A stretch of 64,000 nt of DNA, taken from Linanthus parryae (taxonomy: Eukaryota > Streptophyta > Magnoliopsida > Ericales > Polemoniaceae). This document shows positions 35,901 through 45,869 of the stretch, one piece after another. The stretch lies in assembly GCA_023055425.1 (NCBI GenBank), contig JALGPY010000003.1, positions 75,739,491 through 75,803,490 on the forward strand, in the 5' to 3' direction. A program made the translations under genes and the position numbers. The first letter of the stretch is position 1, and every line of letters starts with the position of its first letter. The notes under the pieces are model-generated. The model was given only the letters and a program-made list of their open reading frames with translations, had not been told where the DNA came from and did no database searches.

Positions 35901-36955
35901 ACCGAAAATCACCCAATTCCATAGAGCAGAGAGTGTGTTACAGCCCTATAAACAGGGTTGTTACGCTCATCATAAAAAACAAACCAATACAGGATCACAA
36001 CATATTGAAACTGAAACCTGGGAATGAATGGCAACCGAAATATTGTTGTAGATTATTCAGGGATCATAACGAGCTAAATAGAGCCAGAATTGAAGCAAAA
36101 ATGAGGACTTGCAGTCACTCCGACGAACCACTGCTATTTCCGACGAAGTTGTTTGTAGAATCGTTGAAGACGGTGGAAACTGGCGAATGGGACGATGAAT
36201 CATGTCTCCCAGAGCACGCCTGACAACCAGTATCACGAATATGGGGTTTAATTTGACTGGTTTTCAAAAAGGACAGAGAAATCGGCGGATTAACAACTAG
36301 GGTTCTTCACGAACTTTACTCGGATTCCACACTCTACATTCGTCGATTCGCAAAATTACTTTGGGGCTTTCATCCACAGAGTCCCACGACCCCCCCCCAT
36401 CATCTGCGGTTCCAAGGGTGGTGCTGTTTTGGTGGCAAACAACGGTGGGATGGTTGTTATGGAGGTGGTTGTTTCATTAGGGGGAAAAGGAGGAAGATGA
36501 TGGATATATTCTTTCCTCCCAGCCACCGCTGGTGAAGAGGAGGGAGGGGATTAATTCCACCTCACCTGGTGAGGTGGCAAATGGGCATGCCGCAAGTGTA
36601 AATGAAGTAGGGGTCAATTTCAAATTTCTACGAACATTAGGGTATAAAGTGAAGTTTTAGATAAATCAAACATTCTGGAAATAACACTCTGACCTCAACA
36701 TATATGATCGCTCTATAAGCACCCTCCACTAACAGTAATCTCATATTAGCCTAGTTCAGCCTCTAAGTTTCAAGAAATTCCATATATAAGCCTCCAGAGT
36801 TTCAGTAATTGCACATTTTCCCCAGTATGAAATTCTTACTTCTGACCATTCATGTTGCCCAGCTATCAGCATTTTGCTGAACAAGACATTTACACAATCA
36901 ACTCAATAATTTATTTTATTACAACTTAACCCCCATATAATTATAGGGTGTTACA
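32901..36955. mobile_element. Giant solo LTR (4055 bp), TGTAACACCC type, with TTGTG target duplication
   Basis: The ends TGTAACACCCC and GGGTGTTACA form the inverted termini of a class of long gypsy LTRs (Del/Tekay-like chromoviruses commonly have them). TTGTG is duplicated at 32896-32900 and 36956-36960. Excision with one TTGTG restores the Copia-1 reading across the site. No gag or pol is inside. The longest open stretch (35933-36223, 96 codons) has no recognisable domain. The reverse complement has the AT-rich start usual for this LTR type, so minus orientation is likelier, but I leave it open. Confidence 0.85.
33758..34366. repeat. 304-bp tandem duplication inside the giant solo LTR
   Basis: 33758-34061 and 34062-34366 are nearly identical, both starting TTCAATAGTACATAAGC; the only difference I see is CTCAATCCC versus CTCTATCCC. 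A very recent duplication, or an assembly duplication. Confidence 0.95.
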
Positions 36956-36960
36956 TTGTG

Positions 36961-37332
36961 TCTACAAGAAGGTTAGTAGAAGCTCGATTGTGTTTCTGGT
37001 CTTGTATGTGGATGACATACTACTCACTGGAAACGATTTCCCTACCTTACAGTCTGTTAAAGATTGGCTAAGGAAGTATTTCTTAATGAAGGACTTAGGG
37101 ATGCAACTTATATACTTGGTATCAAGATCTATAGGGATAGATCTAGAAAGCTGACCGGCCTAAGTCAAATTACATATATAGACAAGATGTTGAAACGGTT
37201 CGACATGCAAGGATCGAAGAAAGGATTCTTTCCCATGTCGCATGAAGTCACCCTTACGAAGGCATGATTTTCCTTTCAACCAGACTGAGAAGGACCGCAT
37301 GAGTAAGATCCCGTATGCGTCAGCCATATGAT
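36961..37332 (+). pseudogene. Copia-1 RT portion, third piece
   Basis: It resumes Copia-1 after the solo LTR: the VYKKV motif, then YVDDILLTGND with the catalytic YVDD, and LGIKIYRDRS in a second frame (shift near 37100). It ends at the ATGAT target duplication (37328-37332) before Copia-3. Confidence 0.88.
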
Positions 37333-38760
37333 TGTTGGAATAGATGCCCTAGAGGCAATCTAGTTTAGTATGAATTTGTATATGGCTAGAAAATTCATTC
37401 ATTATTTATTGGATATTTAATATAATGAAGTCCTTAGATTTACAATCGTGTTGTTTATCTTAAATATCCCTAGTCAAGTATAATGATTAAATGGGACAAT
37501 CATCTATAGACTAGTATGGGGTTGGATTGATATGGAGATATCACGATCCAACACATAGGTGTGCATTACGGAATGTTGCACTGGATTGACCCATCACCGA
37601 GAAGGCTACATACATGTTATGTTGAGTCACAAGTGCTTCTCGGGTACAATGGTATTGTCATCCTTAGACTTGAAGTCACTAGATATTCTAGTTGTTGACC
37701 ATTGTGATCTTGGTAGCGTTAAACGCTACACCGTGACTTGGTAGTTATAAAGGCGTGTACTGGATACAATGAGAAGCAAGCTTAGAGATCGTAGTAGACG
37801 TAGAGAGGATTTGCCCCTCCCACATAACGGGAGCAAATATCCTAGGCCACTCGAAGGATAGTGCTTATAGAATGTCTGGCCAGACTCAAATAAATCAATA
37901 TGGGATATTGATGCTATTTGCACGAATAAGGCTATTCCATGGATCGAGAAACTATGGATTGGATATACGAGTGTGACTTGTATGTCTCGTGTCCAATCCG
38001 GATATGGAGGCAAAGGGATGAGACAATTACTTGTACAAGGTTGTCTAGATGACTATTCTATTAGTTGGCTAGAATGGATGTTTTGCTAGAAACCGCTCCA
38101 TATTAGCAAATAGTTGCTACCAACTAGATAGAACCTATGGGGTCACACGCTATATAGAGTTGTACTAGATTTGGAATTAATTAATTGGATTAATTAATTA
38201 GAAGGATCACTTTGCAAACCCTTGCAAATTTAGTAGGGACTAATTTGCAAGGAAGGGACTAAATTGAATTCTAGTAGGACTAGAATAAGTCCTTTAGGTA
38301 GTTAACAAGGAGTTGTTGGACTATATAAAGGACCCTCCTTCCTTCCTTCCTCAGAACTTATGCTCTTTAGAGATCATAACAAGAGTGGGAGAGAACAAAT
38401 GAGAGAGAGAGCAAGCAACAAGGAGCCGACGCCACCCCTTGCCGCCGCCCCCTCATCCCGTCGGCCAAAAGAGGGCCGAGCCCCTCTTTTGTCTCGTTTT
38501 GCGTGATTCCTTCACCCTCCTCTCATTCCGGGCTAGCACCAAGGAGTTTGGGAGATCTAGGAACAACTCTAGGCGTGGATCAACTATAGAGAACGTGACA
38601 CTATTCGCGTTTGAAGTCATCAAGGAGAACCCAAAGGTGTGTTTATGATTTCTTACCTTTACTATCGTTATGCATCTAGACTTGTGATCCTTGGAGGGAT
38701 TTGCATGGTTATTTGTTTGATTATGCTTCCGTTGTGCGATCCATGAATCAAAACCCTACA
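37333..38760 (+). repeat. Copia-3 5' LTR
   Basis: TG...CA bounded, 1428 bp. A TATA box (CTATATAAAG, 38321-38330) is followed by CCTTCC repeats and a leader. Its 3' end contains a GC-rich stretch near 38428-38480. Matches 44409-45836. Confidence 0.96.
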
Positions 38761-38761
38761 G

Positions 38762-38774
38762 TGGTATCAGAGCC
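38762..38774 (+). other. Copia-3 primer binding site (initiator tRNA-Met)
   Basis: TGGTATCAGAGCC begins one base after the LTR end, the standard plant Ty1/copia primer site complementary to tRNA-iMet. Confidence 0.93.
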
Positions 38775-40443
38775 ACAGGTCATAGAGCATAAACGTAGTT
38801 TATGTGTTACATTCTTGTTGTTTTACACCTTAATTTGTTGTTTATCGCGTAAAACAAGACAAATCAAGCATGGGATGCAATTTGTCAATAATTAGATCAT
38901 AACAAGACCCAATTTTGCATTGGATGCATGAATTGGTGAGTTTGAGAAATTTTAGGATCTTAGATCTAGGGTTTGGGCATCCTTGGGGAAGAAGGAGTTC
39001 TCCCAAAACAAGGAAACAACCAAACTTGGGCTCCAAGCAAGGAGGTTGTTTTGGAAACAACCTCCATGAGGAGGTTCGGCCCCCTAGGGGACCGCCTCCT
39101 TGCTTGCCGCCCAAGCTAAGCCGCCCTAAGGGGCCGGGCGGCCCTAACCCGCGGGCCTAGCTTGCGGGTTTTGGGTCGGGCCGGCCCTAGGGCCTTATGG
39201 TTCACTTTGTTGGGCCCGGGCAATTGGATTGTTGGGCCCATGGACCGTTTTAACCCTAGTAATCCTAAAATCAATTAAAATTGACCAAGCGCGTTAAAAC
39301 TGGATTTTAACTGTTTATGTGCAAATCTCATGGTGATTGGATATGGCCTTATGATGTGGTTTGATGTGGATGTTTAATTTTGTGGTTTGGTTTTACGGCC
39401 TGCGAGCTGATCAATTAATTGTAATAATTAATTAGGGTTTTATGGCCTGCGTGCCATTTTTTTTTCTCAACTTGTGAGATTTATTTTATTTAGTATAGAT
39501 AATAGCTAGTGCTAGATAAAGTAGATTGTTAGCCAAGATTGAAGAAAAGAAACCCAAAGCCAAAGAAGCCACAAAAGATGGAGCATGGAGCATGGAGCAT
39601 ACCACATGACTATGAAGGATGGACCAAAAGATCAAGACGCATGGAGATGTGTTTGCTTAGGGTTCATAGATAATTCCATTGGCTTGGAATTATCTTAGTC
39701 TAGAAAAGGCCATATCCACATCACGTTTAATTTCTGTTTTGTGGTTGTTTATTTATTGTCTTATTATTTGTGTGGTTGGTGTATGGATGATGCATGCAAT
39801 TAGGATAATAAGATAATTAGACAACCCGGATCTATTATTTGGAGTTGTGCCCAAACTCAAATAGATAGATTAGTTGATATTGATCAACAAAAACAAGTAA
39901 AATTGAATTGAAAAATCCCTCAAAATTCAATATGTGTTCTTGCCTTCTCGTTATTTAAACACACATTATCATCATTATTTATCAAGTTCGTGCGTGCCAA
40001 AGCATGGCGACTTGGTTCATAATGATGGAATGCGATGGCACGTAACAATGTGCAATTGTTTAGATAAGAGGTTGAACACAACTAGGCTATTAATTTGATT
40101 AAGAAACCTAGAGGCAATCAATTGGGATTATCCATATGGATGGATAAATAAGGAGTTATTTGCCCAATTGAACCAAGAGTTGCATATGGGATGCAATTGG
40201 AAATCGTTCCTACCTAAAAGTAATCAAATTATGGGTGACTTGCCAAAGCAAGCTCATAAGGAGATGAAAAGATGGATCTTGGCCCACTAGAAAATATAAG
40301 GATATTTTCCGCATTAATATCTTGAGGGTTATTAATTCGTAGAAAAATAGTGGGAGCTATATTTAATAAACTAGCCATTATTAAATATAGTCAAAAATTC
40401 ACAAATACTAAAACTTGCGTATTTTCCTTTTGTAGAATTCCAA
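38775..40443 (+). other. Copia-3 untranslated leader, 1.7 kb
   Basis: No gene. It includes a GC-rich block (about 39065-39210, with GGCCGGGCGGCCC-type inverted segments) inside otherwise AT-rich sequence. The corresponding Copia-1 leader (7925-9323) keeps the flanks (GCGCGTTAAAA, TGGATTTTAACTGTTTATG) but has a different GC-rich block at 8020-8130. Confidence 0.6.
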
Positions 40444-43400
40444 ATGGCAAACAACTCATCGAGTTCACAACATTCCCTACGATCTGTCCTTGAGAAGGAC
40501 AAGCTCTCTGGAACCAACTTTCTTGATTGGTACAGAAACTTGAGAATTGTTCTCAAGCAAGAGAAGAAACTGTACGCAATAGAGGAGCATGTTCCAGAAG
40601 GTCCAGAGAATCAGACACCTGTTGCCTTAAAGGCGTATCAAAAGCGTGTTGATGACGCTAATGATGCGGCCTGCCTAATGCTTTGCACCATGACCTCTGA
40701 GCTTCAGAAGCAACATGAGAACATGAATGCTGTCGATATGATCGAACATCTAAAGCAGCTCTTCCAAGAGCAGGCGAGGGTAGAGAGGTATGAGGTCTCA
40801 AAGGCACTGTTCAAATGTCATCTGGCAGAAGGGAACCCGGTGGGACCCCATGTACTCCGAATGATCGGGTACTTGGAGAATCTCGCCCGGCTTGGGTTCC
40901 CGGTCGGCCAAGAGTTGGCAACCGATCTCGTGTTGCAATCGTTGCCCGAGAGTTATGGACAGTTCATTATGAACTATAACATGAACGAGATCGTTAAACC
41001 ACTGCCAGATTTGTTCAACATGTTGAGGACGGCTGAACAGAGCATCAACAAGGGTAAGGGCAAGGCCATTACGATGGTGCATAAAGGAAAGGGCAAAAAG
41101 TTTGCCTCTTCCTCCAAGGGCAAAGGCAAGTCAGTTGCCAAGTCCAAGGAACAAGCCCTTAAGCCTGTTGGTGGCATTGCCAAGGTCGTGACTAAAGGTG
41201 AATGTCACTACTGCAGTCAGCCTGGGCACTGGAGGAGGAACTGCCCAAAATATCTGGAGGACAAGAGGCTTGGAATAGTGATTCCACCACCACCAGGTAT
41301 TTTTGTTGTGGATGTCAATTTAACTGTCTCTACATCATGGGTATTAGATACTGGATGTGGATCTCATATTTGTCGAAATATGCAGGATCTAAAGAGAAGT
41401 AAAAGGTTGGCTAAAGGGGAGGTAAATCTGCGCGTTGGGAATGGAGCAATGGTTGCTGCGTTGGCCATAGGCGTGTGCGAGCTATCTCTGCCTTCAGGAT
41501 TAGTTTTAGAATTAAATAATTGCTATTTTGTGCCTGCTATGAGCAGAAACATTATTTCTATTTCTTGTTTGGACAAGGAAGGTTTTATTATTTCAATAAA
41601 GAACAATTGTTGTTCCTTTTATTTGAATAATATTCACTATTTTAGTGCGCAATTATTTAATGGACTTTATGTCCTTGATCTAAGCAATCCTGTCTACAAC
41701 ATTAATACCAAGCGGATTAAAATAAATGATTTAAATCCTGCTTATTTATGGCATTGTCGTTTAGGCCACATAAATGAGAAACGTGTATCTAGACTCCATA
41801 AGGATGGATTACTAGACTCATTTGATTTTGAATCATATGAGACATGTGAGGCTTGTTTATTGGGAAAAATGACAAAGTCCCCTTTCAATAAGAAAGGTGA
41901 GAGGACTAGTGAGCAATTGGCGCTCATACATACCGATGTGTGTGGGCCATTTGCCACGCCTGCCAGGGGTGGTTATGTCTACTTCATTACATTTACTGAT
42001 GATTACAGTAGATATGGATTTGTGTACCTTATGAGGGCGAAATCCGAATCCTTTGAAGTGTTCAAAGAATTCAAGAATGAAGTAGAGAAGCAACTTGGCA
42101 AAAGTATCAAGGCTCTACGATCGGATCGTGGAGGAGAATACTTGAGCCAAGAGTTTGACGACTATCTTAGAGAGTGTGGGATCGTGTCCCAACTCACTCC
42201 ACCCGGAACGCCACAATGGAATGGCGTGTCCGAGAGGAGGAATCGAACCCTATTGGATATGGTTCGATCTATGATGTGTCAAACCGATCTTCCATTATCA
42301 TTTTGGGGCTACGCTCTATCAAGTGCAGCTTTCACCATTAACCGTGTTCCATCTAAATCAGTCATGAAGACACCATATGAGATGTGGAGTGGGAGGCGTC
42401 CCACACTGTCGTTCATGAGGATTTGGGGCTGCGATGTCTATGTAAAACGTTTACAATCTGACAATCTAGGGCCTAAATCGGATAAGTATAAATTTGTGGG
42501 GTACCCTAAGGAAACTAAGGGATACTACTTCTACAATCCAAACGAAAACAAAGTGTTTGTTGCTCGGACCGGCGTGTTTCTAGAAAGAGAGTTTGTCTCT
42601 AAAGAAGCAAGTGGGAGGAATGTAGAACTTGAAGAAGTTCAAGAACTACAAATCACTGAACCGATTATGGAACATGAACAGGAATCACAAGCAGTTGTGG
42701 ATCCACCTGTTCAGGTAACACAAGAGCTTCGTAGATCTAGTAGAGTGCGCCAGGAACCCGAGAGGTACGGACTTCTCGTGACTGATTCCGGTGATACGAT
42801 GCTCATAGATGATGAGCCTACTACCTATGAGGAGGCCATGAGTGGCCCAGACTCGCAGAAGTGGCTTGAGGCCATGAGATCCGAGATGGAATCCATGTAT
42901 ACCAACAAAGTATGGACTTTGGTGGAACCACCTGATGGGGCACGACCCATAGGGTGCAAGTGGGTCTTCAAGAAGAAGATCGACATGGATGGTAATGTGA
43001 TTACCTATAAGGGCCGATTGGTGGCTAAAGGATTCAGACAGATTCATGGTATTGACTATGATGAAACCTTTTCACCAGTCGCTATGACCAAATCCATCCG
43101 AATCCTGCTTGCGATTGCAACATACTACGACTATGAGATTTGGCAGATGGATGTCAAAACAGCATTCCTTTATGGGAATCTCCTCGAGGACGTGTATATG
43201 ATACAGCCGGAGGGTTTTGAGGATCCAAAGCAAGCCAAGAAAGTCTGTAAACTGCAACGATCCATTTATGGATTAAAGCAAGCTTCTAGGAGTTGGAATC
43301 GACGTTTTGATGAAGTGGTCAAAGAGTTTGGCTTCATCAGAAACGAAGATGAGTCTTGTGTCTACAAGAAGGTTAGTGGGAGCTCTGTAGCTTTTCTGGT

Positions 43401-44394
43401 CTTGTATGTGGATGACATACTACTCATTGGAAACGACATTCCCATGCTGCAATCTGTGAAAGATTGGCTAGGAAAGTGTTTCTCAATGAAGGACTTAGGG
43501 GAAGCAGCCTATATACTCGGTATAAAGATCTATAGAGATAGATCTAAGAGGTTGCTAGGCCTAAGTCAAAGTACATATATTGACAAGGTGTTGAAACGGT
43601 TCAACATGCAAGATTCCGAGAAGGGATTCTTGCCCATGTCACATGGAATCACTCTTTCGAAGAGTGGTTGTCCTTCCAATGAGATTGAGAAGGAACGCAT
43701 GAGTAGAATTCCCTATGCCTCGGCCATAGGATCTATCATGTACGCCATGTTATGTACTAGACCAGATGTGTCATATGCCTTGAGTATGACAAGCAGATAC
43801 CAATCCAATCCGGGTGAGAGTCACTGGATTGCTGTCAAGAACATCCTAAAGTACTTGAGAAGAACTAAGGATGCTTTCTTGATGTTTGGCGGTGAGGAAG
43901 AGTTGCGTGTAAGGGGTTACACTGATGCAAGCTTCCAAACCGATAGAGATGACTTTAGATCACAGTCGGGATATGTGTTTTGCCTGAATGGAGCAGCGGT
44001 GAGCTGGAAGAGTTCCAAGCAAGAGACGATAGCTAATTCTACAACAGAGGCTGAGTACATTGCTGCAAATGGCGCAGCAAAGGAGGCTTTTTGGATCAGA
44101 AAGTTTGTTTCTGAACTTGGTGTGGTCCCTAGAATTGCGGATCCAGTGGAGTTGTTCTGTGACAACACTGGGGCGATCGCGCAATCAAAGGAACCCAGAT
44201 CGCACCAGAAGTCCAAGCACGTGCTCAGGAAGTTTCATCTGATTCGAGATATTATCGATAGAGGAGACGTTCGGATATGCAAGATTCCTACAGATGATAA
44301 TCTGTCAGACCCGCTTACAAAGCCTCTCACGCAGTGGAAGCATGAAGGGCACACTAGGAGTATGGGCATACGAGATGCGCCAGATTGGCTCTAG
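40444..44394 (+). CDS. Copia-3 gag-pol polyprotein, intact (1316 aa)
   Basis: One uninterrupted frame from ATG 40444 to TAG 44394. Domains in order: gag (residues about 1-250), a CCHC zinc knuckle (CHYCSQPGHWRRNC, about 254-267), protease with the catalytic DTG (WVLDTGCGSHIC, about 298-309), GAG-pre-integrase with HHCC-like spacing (WHCRLGHINEKR to CEACLLGKM), and integrase with its Asp-Asp-Glu set (HTDVCGPF near 495; RSDRGGEY; PQWNGVSERRNR). RT follows (FSPVAMTKSIRILLAIA; catalytic YVDDILL near 987), then RNase H (TDASFQTDRDDFRSQSGYVF near 1160; STTEAEYIAA). The single-frame layout and domain order are those of plant Ty1/copia. No inactivating change is visible. It encodes the machinery for particle formation, reverse transcription and integration in the cytoplasm and nucleus. 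Expression would come from the LTR TATA box at 38321. Confidence 0.97.
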   Translation: MANNSSSSQHSLRSVLEKDKLSGTNFLDWYRNLRIVLKQEKKLYAIEEHVPEGPENQTPVALKAYQKRVDDANDAACLMLCTMTSELQKQHENMNAVDMIEHLKQLFQEQARVERYEVSKALFKCHLAEGNPVGPHVLRMIGYLENLARLGFPVGQELATDLVLQSLPESYGQFIMNYNMNEIVKPLPDLFNMLRTAEQSINKGKGKAITMVHKGKGKKFASSSKGKGKSVAKSKEQALKPVGGIAKVVTKGECHYCSQPGHWRRNCPKYLEDKRLGIVIPPPPGIFVVDVNLTVSTSWVLDTGCGSHICRNMQDLKRSKRLAKGEVNLRVGNGAMVAALAIGVCELSLPSGLVLELNNCYFVPAMSRNIISISCLDKEGFIISIKNNCCSFYLNNIHYFSAQLFNGLYVLDLSNPVYNINTKRIKINDLNPAYLWHCRLGHINEKRVSRLHKDGLLDSFDFESYETCEACLLGKMTKSPFNKKGERTSEQLALIHTDVCGPFATPARGGYVYFITFTDDYSRYGFVYLMRAKSESFEVFKEFKNEVEKQLGKSIKALRSDRGGEYLSQEFDDYLRECGIVSQLTPPGTPQWNGVSERRNRTLLDMVRSMMCQTDLPLSFWGYALSSAAFTINRVPSKSVMKTPYEMWSGRRPTLSFMRIWGCDVYVKRLQSDNLGPKSDKYKFVGYPKETKGYYFYNPNENKVFVARTGVFLEREFVSKEASGRNVELEEVQELQITEPIMEHEQESQAVVDPPVQVTQELRRSSRVRQEPERYGLLVTDSGDTMLIDDEPTTYEEAMSGPDSQKWLEAMRSEMESMYTNKVWTLVEPPDGARPIGCKWVFKKKIDMDGNVITYKGRLVAKGFRQIHGIDYDETFSPVAMTKSIRILLAIATYYDYEIWQMDVKTAFLYGNLLEDVYMIQPEGFEDPKQAKKVCKLQRSIYGLKQASRSWNRRFDEVVKEFGFIRNEDESCVYKKVSGSSVAFLVLYVDDILLIGNDIPMLQSVKDWLGKCFSMKDLGEAAYILGIKIYRDRSKRLLGLSQSTYIDKVLKRFNMQDSEKGFLPMSHGITLSKSGCPSNEIEKERMSRIPYASAIGSIMYAMLCTRPDVSYALSMTSRYQSNPGESHWIAVKNILKYLRRTKDAFLMFGGEEELRVRGYTDASFQTDRDDFRSQSGYVFCLNGAAVSWKSSKQETIANSTTEAEYIAANGAAKEAFWIRKFVSELGVVPRIADPVELFCDNTGAIAQSKEPRSHQKSKHVLRKFHLIRDIIDRGDVRICKIPTDDNLSDPLTKPLTQWKHEGHTRSMGIRDAPDWL

Positions 44395-44397
44395 TGC

Positions 44398-44407
44398 AAG
44401 TGGGAGA
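44398..44407 (+). other. Copia-3 polypurine tract
   Basis: AAGTGGGAGA directly before the 3' LTR TG (44409). It is the usual plus-strand primer for reverse transcription. Confidence 0.85.
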
Positions 44408-44408
44408 C

Positions 44409-45836
44409 TGTTGGAATAGATGCCCTAGAGGAAATCTAGTTTAGTATGAATTTGTATATGGCTAGAAAATTCATTTATTATTTATTGGATATTTAATATA
44501 ATGAAGTCCTTAGATTTACAATCGTGTTGTTTATCTTAAATATCCCTAGTCAAGTATAATGATTAAATGGGACAATCATCTATAGACTAGTATGGGGTTG
44601 GATTGATATGGAGATATCACGATCCAACACATAGGTGTGCATTACAGAATGTTGCACTGGATTGACCCATCACCGAGAAGGCTACATACATGTTATGTTG
44701 AGTCACAAGTGCTTCTCGGGTACAATGGTATTGTCATCCTTAGACTTGAAGTCACTAGATATTCTAGTTGTGGATCATTGTGATCTTGGTAGCGTTAAAC
44801 GCTACACCATGACTGGGTAGTTATAAAGGCGTGTACTGGATATAATGAGAAGCAAGCTTAGAGATCGTAGTGGACGTAGAGAGGATTTACCCCTCCCACA
44901 TAACGGGAGCAAATATCCTAGGCCACTCGAAGGATAGTGCTTATAGAATGTCTGGCCAGACTCAAATAAATCAATATGGGATATTGATGCTATTTGCACG
45001 AATAAGGCTATTCCATGGATCGAGAAACTATGGATTGGATATACGAGTGTGAATTGTATGTCTCGTGTCCAATCCGGATATGGAGGCAAAGGGATGAGAC
45101 AATTACTTGTACAAGGTTGTCTAGATGACTATTCTATTAGTTGGCTAGAATGGATGTTTTGCTAGAAACCGCTCCATATTAGCAAATAGTTGCTACCAAC
45201 TAGATAGAACCTATGGGGTCACACGCTATATAGAGTTGTACTAGATTTGGAATTAATTAATTGGATTAATTAATTAGAAGGATCACTTTGCAAACCCTTG
45301 CAAATTTAGTAGGGACTAATTTGCAAGGAAGGGACTAAATTGAATTCTAGTAGGACTAGAATAAGTCCTTTAGGTAGTTAACAAGGAGTTGTTGGACTAT
45401 ATAAAGGACCCTCCTTCCTTCCTTCCTCAGAACTTATGCTCTTTAGAGATCATAACAAGAGTGGGAGAGAACAAAGGAGAGAGAGAGCAAGCAACAAGGA
45501 GCCGACGCCGCCCCTTGCCGCCGCCCCCTCATCCCGTCGGCCAAAAGAGGGCCGAGCCCCTCTTTTGTCTCGTTTTGCGTGATTCCTTCACCCTCCTCTC
45601 ATTCCGGGCTAGCACCAAGGAGTTTGGGAGAGCTAGGAACAACTCTAGGCGTGGATCAACTATAGAGAACGTGACACTATTCGCGTTTGAAGTCATCAAG
45701 GAGAACCCAAAGGTGTGTTTATGATTTCTTACCTTTACTATCGTTATGCATCTAGACTTGTGATCCTTGGAGGGTTTTGCATGGTTATTTGTTTGATTAT
45801 GCTTCCGTTGCGCGATCCATGAATCAAAACCCTACA
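44409..45836 (+). repeat. Copia-3 3' LTR
   Basis: 1428 bp, same length as the 5' LTR. TATA box at 45397-45405. Differences from the 5' LTR are mostly transitions (e.g. ACGGAATG/ACAGAATG). Confidence 0.96.
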
Positions 45837-45869
45837 ATGATCTATAATGTACGCCATGTTATGTACTAG
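45837..45869 (+). pseudogene. Copia-1 RT portion, last 33 bp
   Basis: ATGATCTATAATGTACGCCA and the following ATGTTATGTACTAG continue Copia-1 after Copia-3; compare 43731-43759 in the intact copy. The sequence ends abruptly at the Copia-4 LTR. Confidence 0.8.

Larger units (their letters stand above)
37333..45836 (+). mobile_element. Copia-3: complete, young Ty1/copia element
   Basis: 8504 bp, flanked by ATGAT at 37328-37332 and 45837-45841. The two 1428-bp LTRs start TGTTGGAATAGATGCCC and end ACCCTACA, and differ at about 15 positions by eye. Primer site for initiator tRNA-Met at 38762, an unbroken gag-pol gene, and a polypurine tract before the 3' LTR. The LTR start resembles the Angela/Tork group. 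Everything needed for autonomous movement appears present. It inserted into Copia-1, a relative of the same family. Confidence 0.96.
7925..45869 (+). mobile_element. Copia-1: decayed Ty1/copia element split by nested insertions
   Basis: Four separated pieces line up in order with the intact Copia-3 in this window: leader plus gag/protease (7925-10323), integrase to RT (31149-32900), RT (36961-37332) and a 33-bp RT piece (45837-45869). The gaps are filled by Gypsy-1, a solo LTR and Copia-3. Removing the solo LTR and Copia-3 with one target duplication each restores continuity with Copia-3, which shows they inserted into this element. No 5' LTR or PBS was found, and the left end (about 7925) is where similarity to the Copia-3 leader fades. 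RNase H and the 3' LTR are lost at 45869, where inverted Copia-4 begins. Confidence 0.85.

Noticed and set aside
35933..36223. 96-codon open stretch inside the giant solo LTR
   Set aside because: No domain and no start context; LTRs of this length contain such stretches by chance.
37559..37744. Identical 61-codon frames in both Copia-3 LTRs (also 44635-44820)
   Set aside because: Identity follows from the LTR pair; there is no domain or sign of coding.
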